A DNA stretch of 21,544 nucleotides from Didymodactylos carnosus (taxonomy: Eukaryota > Rotifera > Eurotatoria > Philodinida > Philodinidae), in contig CAJNOQ010003069.1 in assembly GCA_905250885.1 (NCBI GenBank), positions 1 to 21,544 on the forward strand. Reading direction: 5' to 3'. Of this stretch, positions 7,909 to 18,816 are shown piece after piece. The translations under genes and the position numbers were made by a program. Below the pieces are notes generated by a model. That model had not been told where the DNA came from, did not search any database, and saw only the letters and a list, made by a program, of their open reading frames with translations. How positions within the stretch are numbered: the stretch's first letter is position 1; every line of letters begins with the position of its first letter.

Positions 7909-8735
7909 AATATATGTTAAAGTCCTCGAGCAACCGAAGTATTAATTCGGTAGTCGAGCCTTGTATAATAGCTTGGATATGTAGCAATTTATTAGAATCT
8001 CGTGACATGTAATTATAGTTTTGTTTGTAGGAAATAGTTGGTGAAAAAAAGCAGAAAAGATGAAAAATATCAACAGAAAAACTCTTTTTTTGGTTTTTGA
8101 TAGTGAGAGACTAAAGACTTTGTGTAAAAGTATTTGAAAATGACACTGATGCAAAAATTTGTTTAAAATGACCATTCTACCAGCTGCTCGAAAAGTCTTA
8201 CCGAAACTGAACGTCTTGGCAGTTCACCGTTATTGATTACAACTCTGGAACAAATAGTTATTTGGGCATTAATGTTTTAAACAGATAAAGTGATAAGATA
8301 TGTGGAGCAGTTGAAGATAACTGGACGTAAGTCCGAAACGGCGTTTATTGACATTTTCGGAAAACCCTCGCAAATAATCAACGATATGTTTATTGAATAT
8401 GCAGTTAATTAAATCAACAAAACCCACATGATGACCGCAGCTTTAGAAACAAACAGTGTTCAAGTAAGTATAAATATGACAAAAAGAACAACGTTTATCT
8501 ATTTCTGTAAGTCTATATTAATGTAGATTATTTTTGAATTAATAAGCTAATCGCACAATGAAATATGTTATGATTGAATCTCAGTTAAACAGTCTGAATC
8601 TCAAAATTAATCGTTAGTCATTTATCTTTCTGGACGATTGGACAAGTCGAAGAAACATCTTTCTGAGAATTTTTCTGTCAAAAAAAATGTTCTGAAAAAT
8701 GTTTGAAAGAAAACGTAATTTTATAACATTACAAT

Positions 8736-8760
8736 ATTTTGCATTCTCAGAATGCAAAAT
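8736..8760. repeat. Perfect 12-bp palindrome with one-base centre
   Basis: attttgcattct (8736-8747) and agaatgcaaaat (8749-8760) are exact reverse complements separated by a single c. It could extrude as a cruciform or mark the centre or junction of a fold-back element. No flanking gene explains it. Confidence 0.7.
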
Positions 8761-9080
8761 AGGCGGTACGAGGGAAGAGGGGAAGTCTGTCATTTGTTCC
8801 ACTGGACAGAGTACGCTGAAAAGGAAAACGGAACAGTGGACAGTTTATCACACAGCACTCTGCCAATGACAACTATAAAATGGTCTCGAACCCGTTACTC
8901 AATGATATTTACCATTGCTTCAGGCAACTTCATCATTAACAGAGCGTTCTGAGACACTGTAACAACAATAGCCCTATATTAGTCTGACAGGATCGGCAGC
9001 ACTGGGAGTTTTCGTTATTATTAACACCATAGAAAATAATGTTGATTCAGATGTTTTTCGATTTCATTTTCATCCTTTGA

Positions 9081-9437
9081 AACCAAATTCATAATCTACA
9101 ACAAACCACGTCTAAATATGTGCGATCCCATCATTATAACAGAGAAAATCAGTTGACTATATACCAGCTATTACAAAGAGGACAATTTTGGCTGATGGTG
9201 CGTAATCCTCCTCCCATAACAGAAGACCACTATTCATTGGGTAACATGAAAGCCAAATAGAAGGCTGTAGTCGTCTATTCGGAAAGATACACGTATTATA
9301 GACGTTTTTTTAAAAAAAGGATGAGAAACGGAAGAATTAAACAAATTATGTCAGTGAACACTGCTCATTTGAACAAGAGTCGTATGATAAAGCGCATGCG
9401 TGTATACAAATTTAGTAAGATTCGGCAACAATACTGA
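9081..9437 (+). other. Possible ORF fossil (118 codons, one in-frame stop)
   Basis: One plus-strand frame runs from after a TGA at 9078-9080 to a TGA at 9435-9437, interrupted only by TAG at 9258-9260. The second half is strongly basic (YYRRFFKKRMRNGRIK, NKSRMIKRMR). I recognise no family. The length with a single stop is unusual for this base composition, so it may be a remnant of a coding sequence, for example a decayed mobile-element protein. Chance cannot be excluded. Confidence 0.25.
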
Positions 9438-10959
9438 TTTTAGTCTAATATGCACTTTTTACCATAACTAGCAAGCGAAAAAAGGTTACCATAATTAATG
9501 AACACATTTTAGAGTTCGAATTTGCTGGATAAAATAGAAGACCAGATAATCTTCTATAAGGAAAGGAGGTATAGTACAATTGGTTCTAGTATAAACCTTT
9601 TTTCATGGACTACTATCTTTCTCCAGCACTTACAATATCTTTTTAACGTAAAATGATTCTCTAGAGAACAACATTTTTAAAAAACGTAGGATACAAGAAA
9701 AAATTTTTGAACGAAAGTTTCCTCCTAAAACTTGTTGTTTTACAAATGGTTCGATTACAGTTTTATGTAATGGTTACGAATCTCGCGTTGATGTTTTTGG
9801 AATAAGTTTCTAGTGAGATTCCAAAATTACCTGTAAAGTCTAGAATTTTGGGCTATTATTTGTTTCAAAGCGACATGGAAATTAACTAAGCAAATTTTCA
9901 GCACAATCAGTAATTAACGTATTAGACCAATACAAATCGTTGAGTGAATAAATACATTCACCGATACAAGAAAACATATAAACCTAAACACATCCGCTCA
10001 AACACTGATAGGGGAACACATAACATTCACTGTAGATTATATAACATTGAAAGACTATACCTCATGCAGCAACTTTCCTTTCTGAATACATTCACAGTGG
10101 ACACTTTACTACTGAACACCTTAGATTTAGATAAAGAGACATTAACATGCTTACTAGATGCGGTCATTACATATATTCAGCAAACGAACAGGTTTAAATA
10201 ACTAGCAGCGCAGTATTACTCGTTCTCTCTTATGACGTCCATGCTCCCCTCACCCCCAGGCCTGTCTACCTCTGTCTTTCTCTTCGGTGTTCTATTTTTA
10301 TTTTTTGTCACTATGATCACCAACTGTTTTCATCTCTGTTATTGCTAGGTCTACAATGGTTATTTAACTGCTGCCCTTTTTTATTAGGAATCAATGAAGA
10401 CATAAACCAACACATAACATATGTGTTGTATCATTCTTTCAAATATATCGAATTCTGACAAACTCAACAACTAGACAAGAATAATACATAACCAACTCTA
10501 AAAAAACGAAATATGATACATCGAACTACAATGCGCCTAAACAGTCTGTTATCAATTATTAATTACGTATTCAATTTGCATAAAACGAGTATACGTTTTT
10601 CAATATCGTGAAAGATGTTCTATATCGAATTTACTAGTTCACCAAACTTTAAACCATTAAACAGCCTCGATTCAGTATCGAATTACTACAGTAATTATAC
10701 ATATATGTATATACACTCAACTTTGACTCAACATTAAAAAGAAGGTAAAACGATATCATATATCACCTTTTCTCACCTAAAAATCTAAGCTACTACTTTT
10801 TCACTCTACTCAGTAATATTTAACAACTAGTTTTTAAATTGTTTAAATAAAAGATATACGTAAGTGGAAATTGCACAATCAGTTGAAAGTCGGTAAGTAT
10901 ATATCTATAACTATCTATATAGAACTACCCAAAAATAAAAAGAGTAATTAAAAATTTCA
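9438..10959. other. Spacer with a perfect hairpin; upstream region of the 252-aa gene
   Basis: Apart from the weak frame at 9944-10201, it holds no coding evidence. caacacata (10408-10416) and tatgtgttg (10420-10428) form a perfect 9-bp stem with a 3-base loop. A consensus-like donor (cg|gtaagtat, 10893) and an AG at 10920-10921 could bound a small 5' UTR intron of the next gene. No promoter motif is certain. Confidence 0.45.
9944..10201 (+). other. Unverified 85-codon reading frame
   Basis: It starts MNKYIHRYKKTYK and ends with a helix-like segment (TLDLDKETLTCLLDAVITYI) before the stop. It has no known motif and no upstream gene to join. A plausible acceptor (ctcatgcag, ending at 10069) lies inside it. 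It could be the terminal exon of an unseen gene or chance. It is listed because the C-terminal half reads like folded protein. Confidence 0.2.
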
Positions 10960-11718
10960 ATGATTTGGTTGATCACTATTGGTTGGTCTGATACATCGTT
11001 TGTAGATTTTCTAGTTCGCTGTGAAAACAATAAATCGTATACAAAACTCGATATATATCGCTGGTTTTTCTCACACATCAATGATAAAATTTTACAATTT
11101 GACTATTCATCATTAGACAATATCGAAGGTGATCTTGATCTATCACAACTGTTTAATTTAACTATTGAACATGAAAATTTAAATATTTTTGAATACAAGA
11201 ATTTTTTGGATTTATCGTTAACAGAAATTGAACAATTTATGAGAGAAAATGGTGAGAATCATGGAATGATGGTGACAGTGGAACAAGCTCTAGTACAAAA
11301 CTATGAAATTATTAACGTCGAAGAGAGTTGTATCAACACTGTTTGGAAGATAACATATCATCCACGTTTATTGATTTGTGCACAATTGAACGATAAAAAT
11401 AATTTATATGATATTCAGTTACTGAGACCCAATTATCTTTGGCAAATTCGTGCAGTAAGTGAAAAACAAGTTTATCGGTATTTATTCAATCATTTGGAAC
11501 AATTTCATTTGGAGAAACTTCCAAAATTAATGGGTAAAAATCAACATGAATTATTAGAAATGATTGAGTCACCCGATTACCAACTTCAGAGTGAAATGAT
11601 TAATACTCAATGTTGCAATATAAAAAGTGAACATATTCATGATAAAAGTACACAAGACGAACGTTTTGCAATATTAATTGAACCGGCACTTAATCTATTG
11701 GATATTATCGATATGTAA
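10960..11718 (+). CDS. Uncharacterised 252-aa protein with C-terminal MLLE (PABC)-like segment
   Basis: This is a single uninterrupted frame from ATG 10960, with an in-frame TAA shortly upstream, to TAA 11716-11718. Codon use resembles PDHX and ERGIC1. The protein is acidic with many Leu, Ile and Asn, and has no signal peptide or membrane segment. Residues about 171-220 (VYRYLFNHLEQ...KLPKLMG..., HELLEMIESPDYQLQSEM) resemble the MLLE domain of poly(A)-binding protein, whose conserved helix core contains an ELL-x-M-x-ESP-x-x-L pattern. That domain binds PAM2 peptides of translation and deadenylation factors. The first 170 residues match nothing I recognise. The canonical KITGMLLE signature is only partly kept (KLPKLMGK), so binding is uncertain. 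The true start could instead lie after the acceptor-like ttttctag near 11012 if an upstream exon exists. It converges with the GPCR gene, about 610 bp away. Confidence 0.7.
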   Translation: MIWLITIGWSDTSFVDFLVRCENNKSYTKLDIYRWFFSHINDKILQFDYSSLDNIEGDLDLSQLFNLTIEHENLNIFEYKNFLDLSLTEIEQFMRENGENHGMMVTVEQALVQNYEIINVEESCINTVWKITYHPRLLICAQLNDKNNLYDIQLLRPNYLWQIRAVSEKQVYRYLFNHLEQFHLEKLPKLMGKNQHELLEMIESPDYQLQSEMINTQCCNIKSEHIHDKSTQDERFAILIEPALNLLDIIDM

Positions 11719-12327
11719 TAATGCCATCATTTTAGAGATAATACATCCACTTGTACGTTCACTGTAAAGCGCATCTCCGATGTAACAGCCACAAATATTG
11801 ATTGGTATATAATCAATTTATACCATTTTCTGTTTTACATACTCTTTTCTTCATAACTATAACTGATCTACAAACAATAAACTATTGTGCCATCATAATC
11901 TCTTTGATGTATGTCCAATGTCAATGATGGTAAGAGATTTTTAAAAAAACTAGAATAAAGAGTCATTTTTCAATAAACACTACAAAAATTTGTTTGACAA
12001 TAGAAACATATATAAAAAAATGGAGAAACATTCTCATGCAATGCAATATACAGCTAAAAGCTGTTTACTGTACACCGGATTGTAGATTACCTTATGACTC
12101 ATCCACAGGAACAAGGACCATAAAAGTGCAGAAGAATGTAATTACCATCCATCTCCTCTTTTGATGAAGAAATTTAAACTTTGGCAAACTGCCTTTTTTT
12201 ACTACAGTGCACTAAAAGGCAACATGTGTATATATAGTAAAAGAAAACTCAACGACTTTACGGTAAGAAATCGTTGGAATTCACCGAGAAATTCATTGAG
12301 ATCCAGCTCAACCGTTTTGTACAATGT
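11719..12327. other. Convergent intergenic spacer
   Basis: It separates the 3' ends of the plus-strand 252-aa gene and the minus-strand GPCR, so it holds both 3' UTRs. No minus-strand AATAAA (tttatt on the plus strand) was found close to the GPCR stop. A short open frame at 12161-12352 runs into the GPCR 3' end and is not credible. Confidence 0.6.
11876..11881 (+). promoter_or_regulatory. Possible poly(A) signal of the 252-aa gene
   Basis: AATAAA lies about 158 bases after the stop and is followed by a mixed T/G-containing stretch. Confidence 0.4.
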
Positions 12328-14188
12328 TTACATTGGTTTCTCGTTGCTATAGCTCGATGCAAGTTGATAAGATGAGCTTTTTGCTATAGATGTGATCAGT
12401 GTCTTCGGTCCGTCTAGTTTGACAGTTGTTGGTAATGGTGACGGTGGTGGAGCGGTAGACACTGATACTTCTTGTTTAACTAATCTTGCTAATAGTGTTG
12501 GACGTTTAAAACACTGACATTGAAATAATTTCAAAAATTCACGACGAAAATCTGAACCACTTAGGGTATACAAAATAAAATTAATGGCATGTTTTGTATA
12601 CCATAGACTTTCGAGTATATCAACAGTTAACAATTTTATGGCAGGCATCATTTTTTGCGTTGAACCACCACTGTACATTATTTTATTGACACAAATGTAG
12701 ATAACAGATGGACATGTCAGGCATAGAAATGCACAGGTGACGGACAGCAACATTACGGTTAAACGTTGATGTCTGCGATGTGACCGTTTTCTTATAATTC
12801 CACCACGTTGTAATGCTTTGTTTGTTGTCATCGTAAATATAATAATACCAATGTTTGAGCAACATAACAGGAGTAATGGAATAACAGCTACGAGTAAAAT
12901 ATCAAATATAGGGATGTAGAGACGAAAAAAATGATCAAAATTTTCACGAGCAATACAAACGAAACGTGTATCATTTTTACGTGGTACGATTAGTTGCGGT
13001 AACGGTGAAGGTGAAGAAAGATCTTCACGTGAACTGGAATCTAATAACGTTAAGGATAATGAATTGGTAGTCATATTTAGTAGGTTAAGTTTAGACCGGT
13101 CAGTTTGTGGAAATGTCATCATTGTACCTGAAATAGTGGAAAAACATAAACGTTAAAGATAATAAATTAAGATTCTAACGATGTAAAAATTCCAAACTTC
13201 ACTTTTACGACGCGAAAAAAATTTCACTTTTACGACGTGAGTTCGAAAATTCGAACATATGAAATTAGTTTTGCACTAAACTACAAAATTAAATTAATAA
13301 TGCCTTTTTTTCTGACTTTGTGTCGTTTTTTGCGCACTATGCAGTATACCGTGCAGCACATTGCTCAAGTTCAAATCATTCCGAACAGAAGAAAGGTACT
13401 CTGAGAAGGAAAGTGGATTAGCTGACATAGAACTACCACACTATTATTTTTTTTTCTATTAGAATTTTCTCTTAGTTTGTGAGCATCACATCACATGCCG
13501 CGTCTATTCTTCTTTATTTCCCGCACACACATCGAAAAACAAAGTCCTCGTAGGTAGCAAATATACTTAGAGTTCTTTCTTTTTTTGTGCGTTTATTTTC
13601 GGCAATATCTGCTGTCTCTATATCATGAAACAAGGAACTGAAAATGTTTACGATGAAAAATATCTTACCTAGTATAAAAAAATAGTGTCCATTAAATAAG
13701 CAAACAACAATTATCAAAATTATTGTGGATAACACGACTCTACAATCAACCGATCGTCTGCGATATCGATTTGTAATAATAAAATATCGATCAAAACTAA
13801 CAATAACCAATATCCATGAAGCAATGTGAGATAGAGCTGAACTGAAAAAGATAAATATTCGACATATCCATTTCGATGTATTTCGTAAATCAACGTTAAA
13901 AAAGTATCGATATAAATAACGTGATGATCTAGTATAAATAAATAAAATATCAATAACGGCCAACACGGCTAAATATTGACAGGTAGAATTTTTCAAAAAT
14001 TTTTTTCGCAATAATATTTTCAAACATAAAACGTTTCCAACAGTACCCCATACAATAAGAAATGGATAATAATATCGTGTAAGTAATAGTCGAAGTTCTG
14101 CTGCTGAATCATCATTTGATTGGATATGACGCCCAGCGGTGTTTCCTGACGTTGAAAATGAGCCAATAGATGTGCTGCTACTGTTCAT
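12328..14188 (-). CDS. Rhodopsin-class (class A) G-protein-coupled receptor, orphan, peptide-receptor-like (2 exons, 439 aa)
   Basis: Exon 1 is 14188-13669 and exon 2 is 13127-12328; the intron (donor gtaagat, acceptor tttcag) joins in phase 1. It is a plasma-membrane receptor expected to activate G proteins. Seen: a Ser/Thr-rich N-terminus without a clear signal peptide; TM1 (38-60) with GTVGN, Asn52; TM2 (70-92) with LAVID, Asp80; Cys109 before TM3; DRY at 133-135; TM4 (150-173); a very long second extracellular loop (about 174-243) with N-glycosylation sites at 191 and 225 and the partner Cys231; TM5 (243-273); a short basic third intracellular loop; TM6 (296-325) with FLCLTCP instead of CWxP; TM7 with NFILY (356-360) instead of NPxxY; then helix 8 and Cys377/Cys379, likely palmitoylated. 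The variants recall FMRFamide/myosuppressin-like invertebrate peptide receptors, but the ligand cannot be named. Reading past 13669 enters the intron. Confidence 0.93.
13128..13668 (-). other. 541-bp GPCR intron with short direct repeat and palindrome
   Basis: Two 18-base direct copies, ttcacttttacgacgcga (13198-13215) and the version ending gtga (13223-13240), are offset by 25 bases with one mismatch. They are followed at once by the palindrome gttcgaa-aa-ttcgaac (13241-13256). A long T run lies near 13446. No coding content was seen. Confidence 0.6.
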
Positions 14189-16600
14189 TATCGATCGTTT
14201 TAACGTTCATTAACATTAAACAGAATAATATGAAGAAATAATATTTATTCTAGAAATAATAAGAAAAGATGTATTGTGTTGTATTCATAATAAAGTCACG
14301 TATTTATTTAGTTCTATTGAGATTCAAAATGCGATGATAATGACAAGGAAGACGTCTCTCTTAGATCAATTGTATGCGCATAGATAGTCTCGTGGGTAAG
14401 AGGAAAAAGAAAATTTGTCGTTTTTATTCTTTGATTAGATATAGTTTTTGTCATCTTTAACTGAGCTATAGAGTTCTTTTGTTTATTAATCAATAAAGAG
14501 CCTTGAATTCATTTGTTATTATCACGTTTTCCAGCTTACTAAGTTGAAAATCCGTCTACTCGGAATAGACGATTTTAACACAATTCACAAGGAAGATAAA
14601 AGATTGTGTGTTGAAGCGATTTCTTCCACTTAGGATATATCATCGGTTACTCTTGCAATACATGATTGAAAACGTCGAACAATGGTTTGATGTGAGAATA
14701 TGTAAAAAATACGACCATCTCTGAGAAATGAAAGAGAACTTTGAACATAAAATGACAAGAAATTGACTTATACTATTTGCAAAAATTCATCACAAGGGGA
14801 TGATACCAATCAACTAACTCGAACATACATCACACCATGTCCGAAGCCAGTATTTTGCTAACGGGGGTGCACTATAGATGTAAATCAATATATCGATTTT
14901 GTATTTTTTTTTTTTTTTTTTGTTGTTGTACCGGTTCGGATTCCGATATACCCGTCTGTGCGACAGAGACCGATCCAGAAAACTAACATGACACAAAAGG
15001 GCCTTCACACCGGTTTGAAGGATGAGCTGCGTATATCATCGCTCACAGTGTCAGAAGTTGACAACTACTCGGTCTAAGCAGATTACAAGCCATCGTAAAA
15101 ATTTTTTTTCAATCAGAGTTTTAGAAGCGGACAGTGTTAACCTCGCTCAAGTTTTTAATTCCCGGTGTGTTTTTCTTCTTTTGAATGTTTGTCTATTAAG
15201 TTTTATACAGGAATCAAGTGTGTAAAACAAGTTTTTTAGCCATTCAATACCATTTTGTACTCTGTATGATACAGTATGTAGAACGCCCCCCGTTGACACA
15301 ATCACAAAACTTAGACAAAATATATGCGTTGGCATAGATAAGTCCTGTTACATTAAGAATAACGCGTACATTGTCAATCATTTGTATAACACAATATAAA
15401 CAACCAATAATCTGATAAATTTTCTCGACAAATTCGCGATGAAATACATCATGAATAACACGTACCTTCAATTTCAGCTTTTTAGTGTCTATTTGTGAGT
15501 TTTCCCTAATACTCTCGAAATATTAAGAACAGACTTCTACATTTTCAGAGCAGAAAGCTATATTTAGATATAGACGAAAGTTCATTTTTATATTATTGTG
15601 TTACATGTCTTTAATCAAAAAATGAAACAATGCCACTTAATTTATAGAAGGATGTTCCTTAGTGTTACATTATACAAAGTTTACCCGCTGAGCATATCTC
15701 TTTTTAAGATACAAAAAATTTAAACAAATAGAAGAAATAACGCATTTTTTCGACAAAAATCTAGTAATAAACATATCTATCTTGTTTTTAAACTATATCC
15801 TTTCAGCGGTTCATCATTTATTACACAAAGAGGACAATTTTTCGTAATGAAAATTATATTTGGTACAAAAAAAAATAAGTCTCCTTTTTCAATTTTACAT
15901 GTCTCAATCATTAAAATTATTATTGCCACGAATACTGGTTATTACAATTGCAGTAGGCTCATATCTATAAATCTGCGCTATTTTCACAGAAAAACATTTT
16001 TTTTTCGTTTTTGATTAATGTGCACAAAATAGCAAAATACTTAAAGGAAACAAAAAGGGTAACATTTATCATTGATTTCTATGAAAAGTGAGAAAAGTCA
16101 AAGTTAAAATAACAGTACTAACTAAACTACTAATAGACTTCAATGATTATTATTCGAGTCTAGCAAGTGAACGAAAGATCATGTTTCAATTATGGATTTA
16201 AGATAAGTGAGTTAAGAGTCTTATTCATCTTAATTTAAGCGGTTTATTTTCGTCTAATTACACTTTAACACCTGAACCCTCATTAAAACTATAATAATGA
16301 ATATTTTTTGAAAATTAAAATTAAAAGAAAAATTTAGCCTCTTTCATCTCAATAGAAAACTTAATTAAGTCAAATGACATTATAATGAAAGTCATTTTAC
16401 AAATAAAATAATAAACTTACCAGTGATTTGTTAATGTTTTATGTATGTATGTTAGAAGAATAATAGCAAACGATCAAGATACTTTTCTCTTTTCTGTTTC
16501 TTTTTAACAAAAATGTTGAGTTTTTTTTGTTAAAATTAATCATCCTCAATCATACTCAATGTGTTCACTTTTGCCAAAATTTGATTCGACAGGTTTGCGT
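14189..16600. other. Upstream of GPCR; no supportable gene
   Basis: The first few hundred bases must contain the GPCR promoter (minus strand), with no certain motif. A run of 18 T (14904-14921) is followed by a more GC-rich patch (about 14930-15060) that includes the hairpin ccttca/tgaagg (15002-15021). Small frames at 14814-15008, 15022-15225 and 15244-15471 lie on both strands without motifs or splice support. From about 15500 the sequence becomes uniformly A/T-rich. Confidence 0.5.
14904..14921 (+). repeat. Poly(T) run, 18 bases
   Basis: Eighteen consecutive T. On the minus strand this is poly(A), which could be a retroposition tail, but no retrogene body was recognised beside it. Confidence 0.8.
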
Positions 16601-16781
16601 TTAATTGCCAACATTTCTCAAGAGATACCTTGTATCATAAAAAAAAGAAGAAAGCCAAGGAAAAAAACCTAGAGACAAGACACATCTCGACAAATGTAAG
16701 AGAAAGTGGACGAAAAAAAAAAAAAAAAGAAAAAAATAAAACTTCGAAAGTCCATTTGTATTTACATCAAACTTTTATTGA

Positions 16782-16806
16782 ACACACACACACACATGCA
16801 CACACA
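16782..16806 (+). repeat. CA microsatellite
   Basis: A short imperfect (CA)n tract interrupted by tg. Confidence 0.8.
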
Positions 16807-18485
16807 AAAATAAAAGTGAAGTTTAAAATAATGTAAGAACAAAAAAAATATAATAAAAAATGAGAAAATTATTATAGTCTCTAAAACACTGATCTTCTTT
16901 TATAAAATAGACAAGACCTTTTTTTTTGAAAAAAAAAAAAAAAGAAAGAAAATAGAAAAAGTGAAAATATTCCCTTGTTATAATAAGTGATAGAACAGAA
17001 AAATCCTATACAACCACTCATTTCTTTGTCACTTCTATTCTTTATTAAATCGATTATTAATATTAATAAATTTATTTCACGACAACAAAATCATATTAAC
17101 ATCATTCTTTATGATGCGCGATAAAAGACAAATAGGTTCAAAAGACAAGCTACGATTACGTTTTTTCTTGTCTTTAATACAGATTGTTTGAGGCAAGAAA
17201 ACAAAAAAAAAGCAGTCATTATTAGAAATTCAACATTATGCACTACACTATTCAAATCAAATTATTGAACTGAAACTACTAATTGTAAACTATTAAAAAT
17301 TAAAAAATTTTTGATGTTCACACTATTTAATTTATATAGGTTTCTCTTCTAGGTTCTTCTAAACACTTTAAAAAATCTTACCTAATAGATAATAATTAAT
17401 AATAAATAATTTGAGAGATACAATTATGTATGCAATAGAATTTATGCATGATTACTATTAATTCTAAAGTGTCAAGGTTGAAATTTGATGTACGAAAAGT
17501 ACAAATTCTGAAGTTGTTCGTTTTTTTTTCTTCCTAAAAAAAAAGAAGACTTTTATCTCACATACCTTGCCCAGTTTCTAAAATGTTTTTAAAAAAAAAA
17601 AATCAAAAGAATAAATTGAAAAATATTCTCTTAACACAAAAAATGAATTGAAAAGTAAAGTCGATGAACACAGTATGTTGTTTATAAAGAGACAAAAAAA
17701 AAAAGAAGTACTTAACTCTCCAGTATGCTGTAGTATGTTGTAGTCTATATAGAACTACAACTTGAATAACACATTTTATTTTTTTTTTTTACTATTAATA
17801 TTATAAGTATTTATGATCTATACATTTTCAACAAGAAAAGACTGTAATAAATTATTATTTAACTTTTCTTTTCAAGCATTATTCTATTTTTGTTCTATCT
17901 GTTAAAACTCAAAATTGTCATTTATTTCAAGACGAAAAAACAAAAATTAAATGAACTAAATACAGAATAATATATTCATATTTTTTAGGCAGCATTTACA
18001 ACACAAATATACTGCAATTTACTGTCCAAACTAGATCAAAGTAATAGAAAAAAATATATATATATATCTTATAAGCTTTTATCATGAATTGCATGAGAAA
18101 AAAAATGTGTTTATTGTTTGCATAATTTATTCCTTGATTTCTCTATTGTTAATGTGATTTTTCTTTTTTTTTTATATTTAAGTATAAATAGTTTTTACTC
18201 ACAGTTTGCATCAACACATAGTGATAATTATAGATTTTGATGATAAATGTATGAACAAACATTATGTTTTTTTTTCGATTATGGTGGGCACCTTTCACTT
18301 TTCTTCCTTTTATTTTATTTTATTTTTTCTTTTTTTACCAATTAGTTAAAGTAATTGTAATTTTCTTCTCTTTTGTTTTTTATATTTTGCTGCCGTCACA
18401 CGTTCATCAAAATTTGAACTAAAGATTGTCGTTGTTTTTTTTCATCACATAAAATTCTGTTCATATCGACTGATTCAATTATAGA

Positions 18486-18560
18486 ATAAGAGAGAGAGAG
18501 AGAGAAAGAAAGAGAAAACAAAAAGAAAAAAAGAAAGAAAATTATAGAGGATGAGAGAGA
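18486..18560 (+). repeat. Purine-only GA/GAAA microsatellite
   Basis: A (GA)n core from about 18489 grades into GAAA-type repeats and continues, after a short interruption, as gatgagagagaaagaaaa. It is nearly pure purine on the plus strand. Confidence 0.75.
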
Positions 18561-18797
18561 AAGAAAACGTCGTATTTATAATGCAATTCTATATCAAACA
18601 ATTTCTCATACTTTTTAAAAAATAATCATTCTTCTCTTATTCAAAATATGACGATACTAAAAAATTATTGAATGTTAATTATTCTTTATAAAATATATCC
18701 ACTTAAATGACATGTATACTTTAAATAAATCTTATCACATATCCTTCTAACAGTACGATATTTATTTTATAATAAAAATAAAAATTGTGTGATGTTC

Positions 18798-18816
18798 TTT
18801 TTTTTTTTTTTTTTTT
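18798..18816 (+). repeat. Poly(T) run, 19 bases
   Basis: Nineteen consecutive T within generally AT-rich DNA. Confidence 0.85.

Larger units (their letters stand above)
7283..9080. other. Gene-free stretch
   Basis: Only short frames that overlap on opposite strands are present, and none shows recognisable motifs. It contains the inverted repeats at 7829-7908 and 8736-8760. Base composition is moderately AT-rich with few homopolymers, unlike the 16-20 kb part, so decayed transposon or pseudogene sequence is possible but unproven. Confidence 0.5.

Noticed and set aside
7772-8175. Three overlapping frames on both strands
   Set aside because: The local inverted repeats keep stops rare on both strands. 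The translations have no family features and no splice or start support.
8614-8952. Two short frames, one on each strand, meeting at the 8736-8760 palindrome
   Set aside because: Their ends include the palindrome and their composition is not protein-like.
12683-12865. Minus-strand 60-codon frame in GPCR exon 2
   Set aside because: Out-of-frame shadow of the TM5-TM6 coding sequence.
13720-13953. Minus-strand 77-codon hydrophobic frame
   Set aside because: Out-of-frame shadow of GPCR TM2-TM4.
15244-15471. Minus-strand 75-codon frame (starts MKVRVIHDVFHREF)
   Set aside because: It reads somewhat like a protein but has no known motif, no splice partner and overlaps another frame at 15147-15335. 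The evidence is too weak for a gene call.
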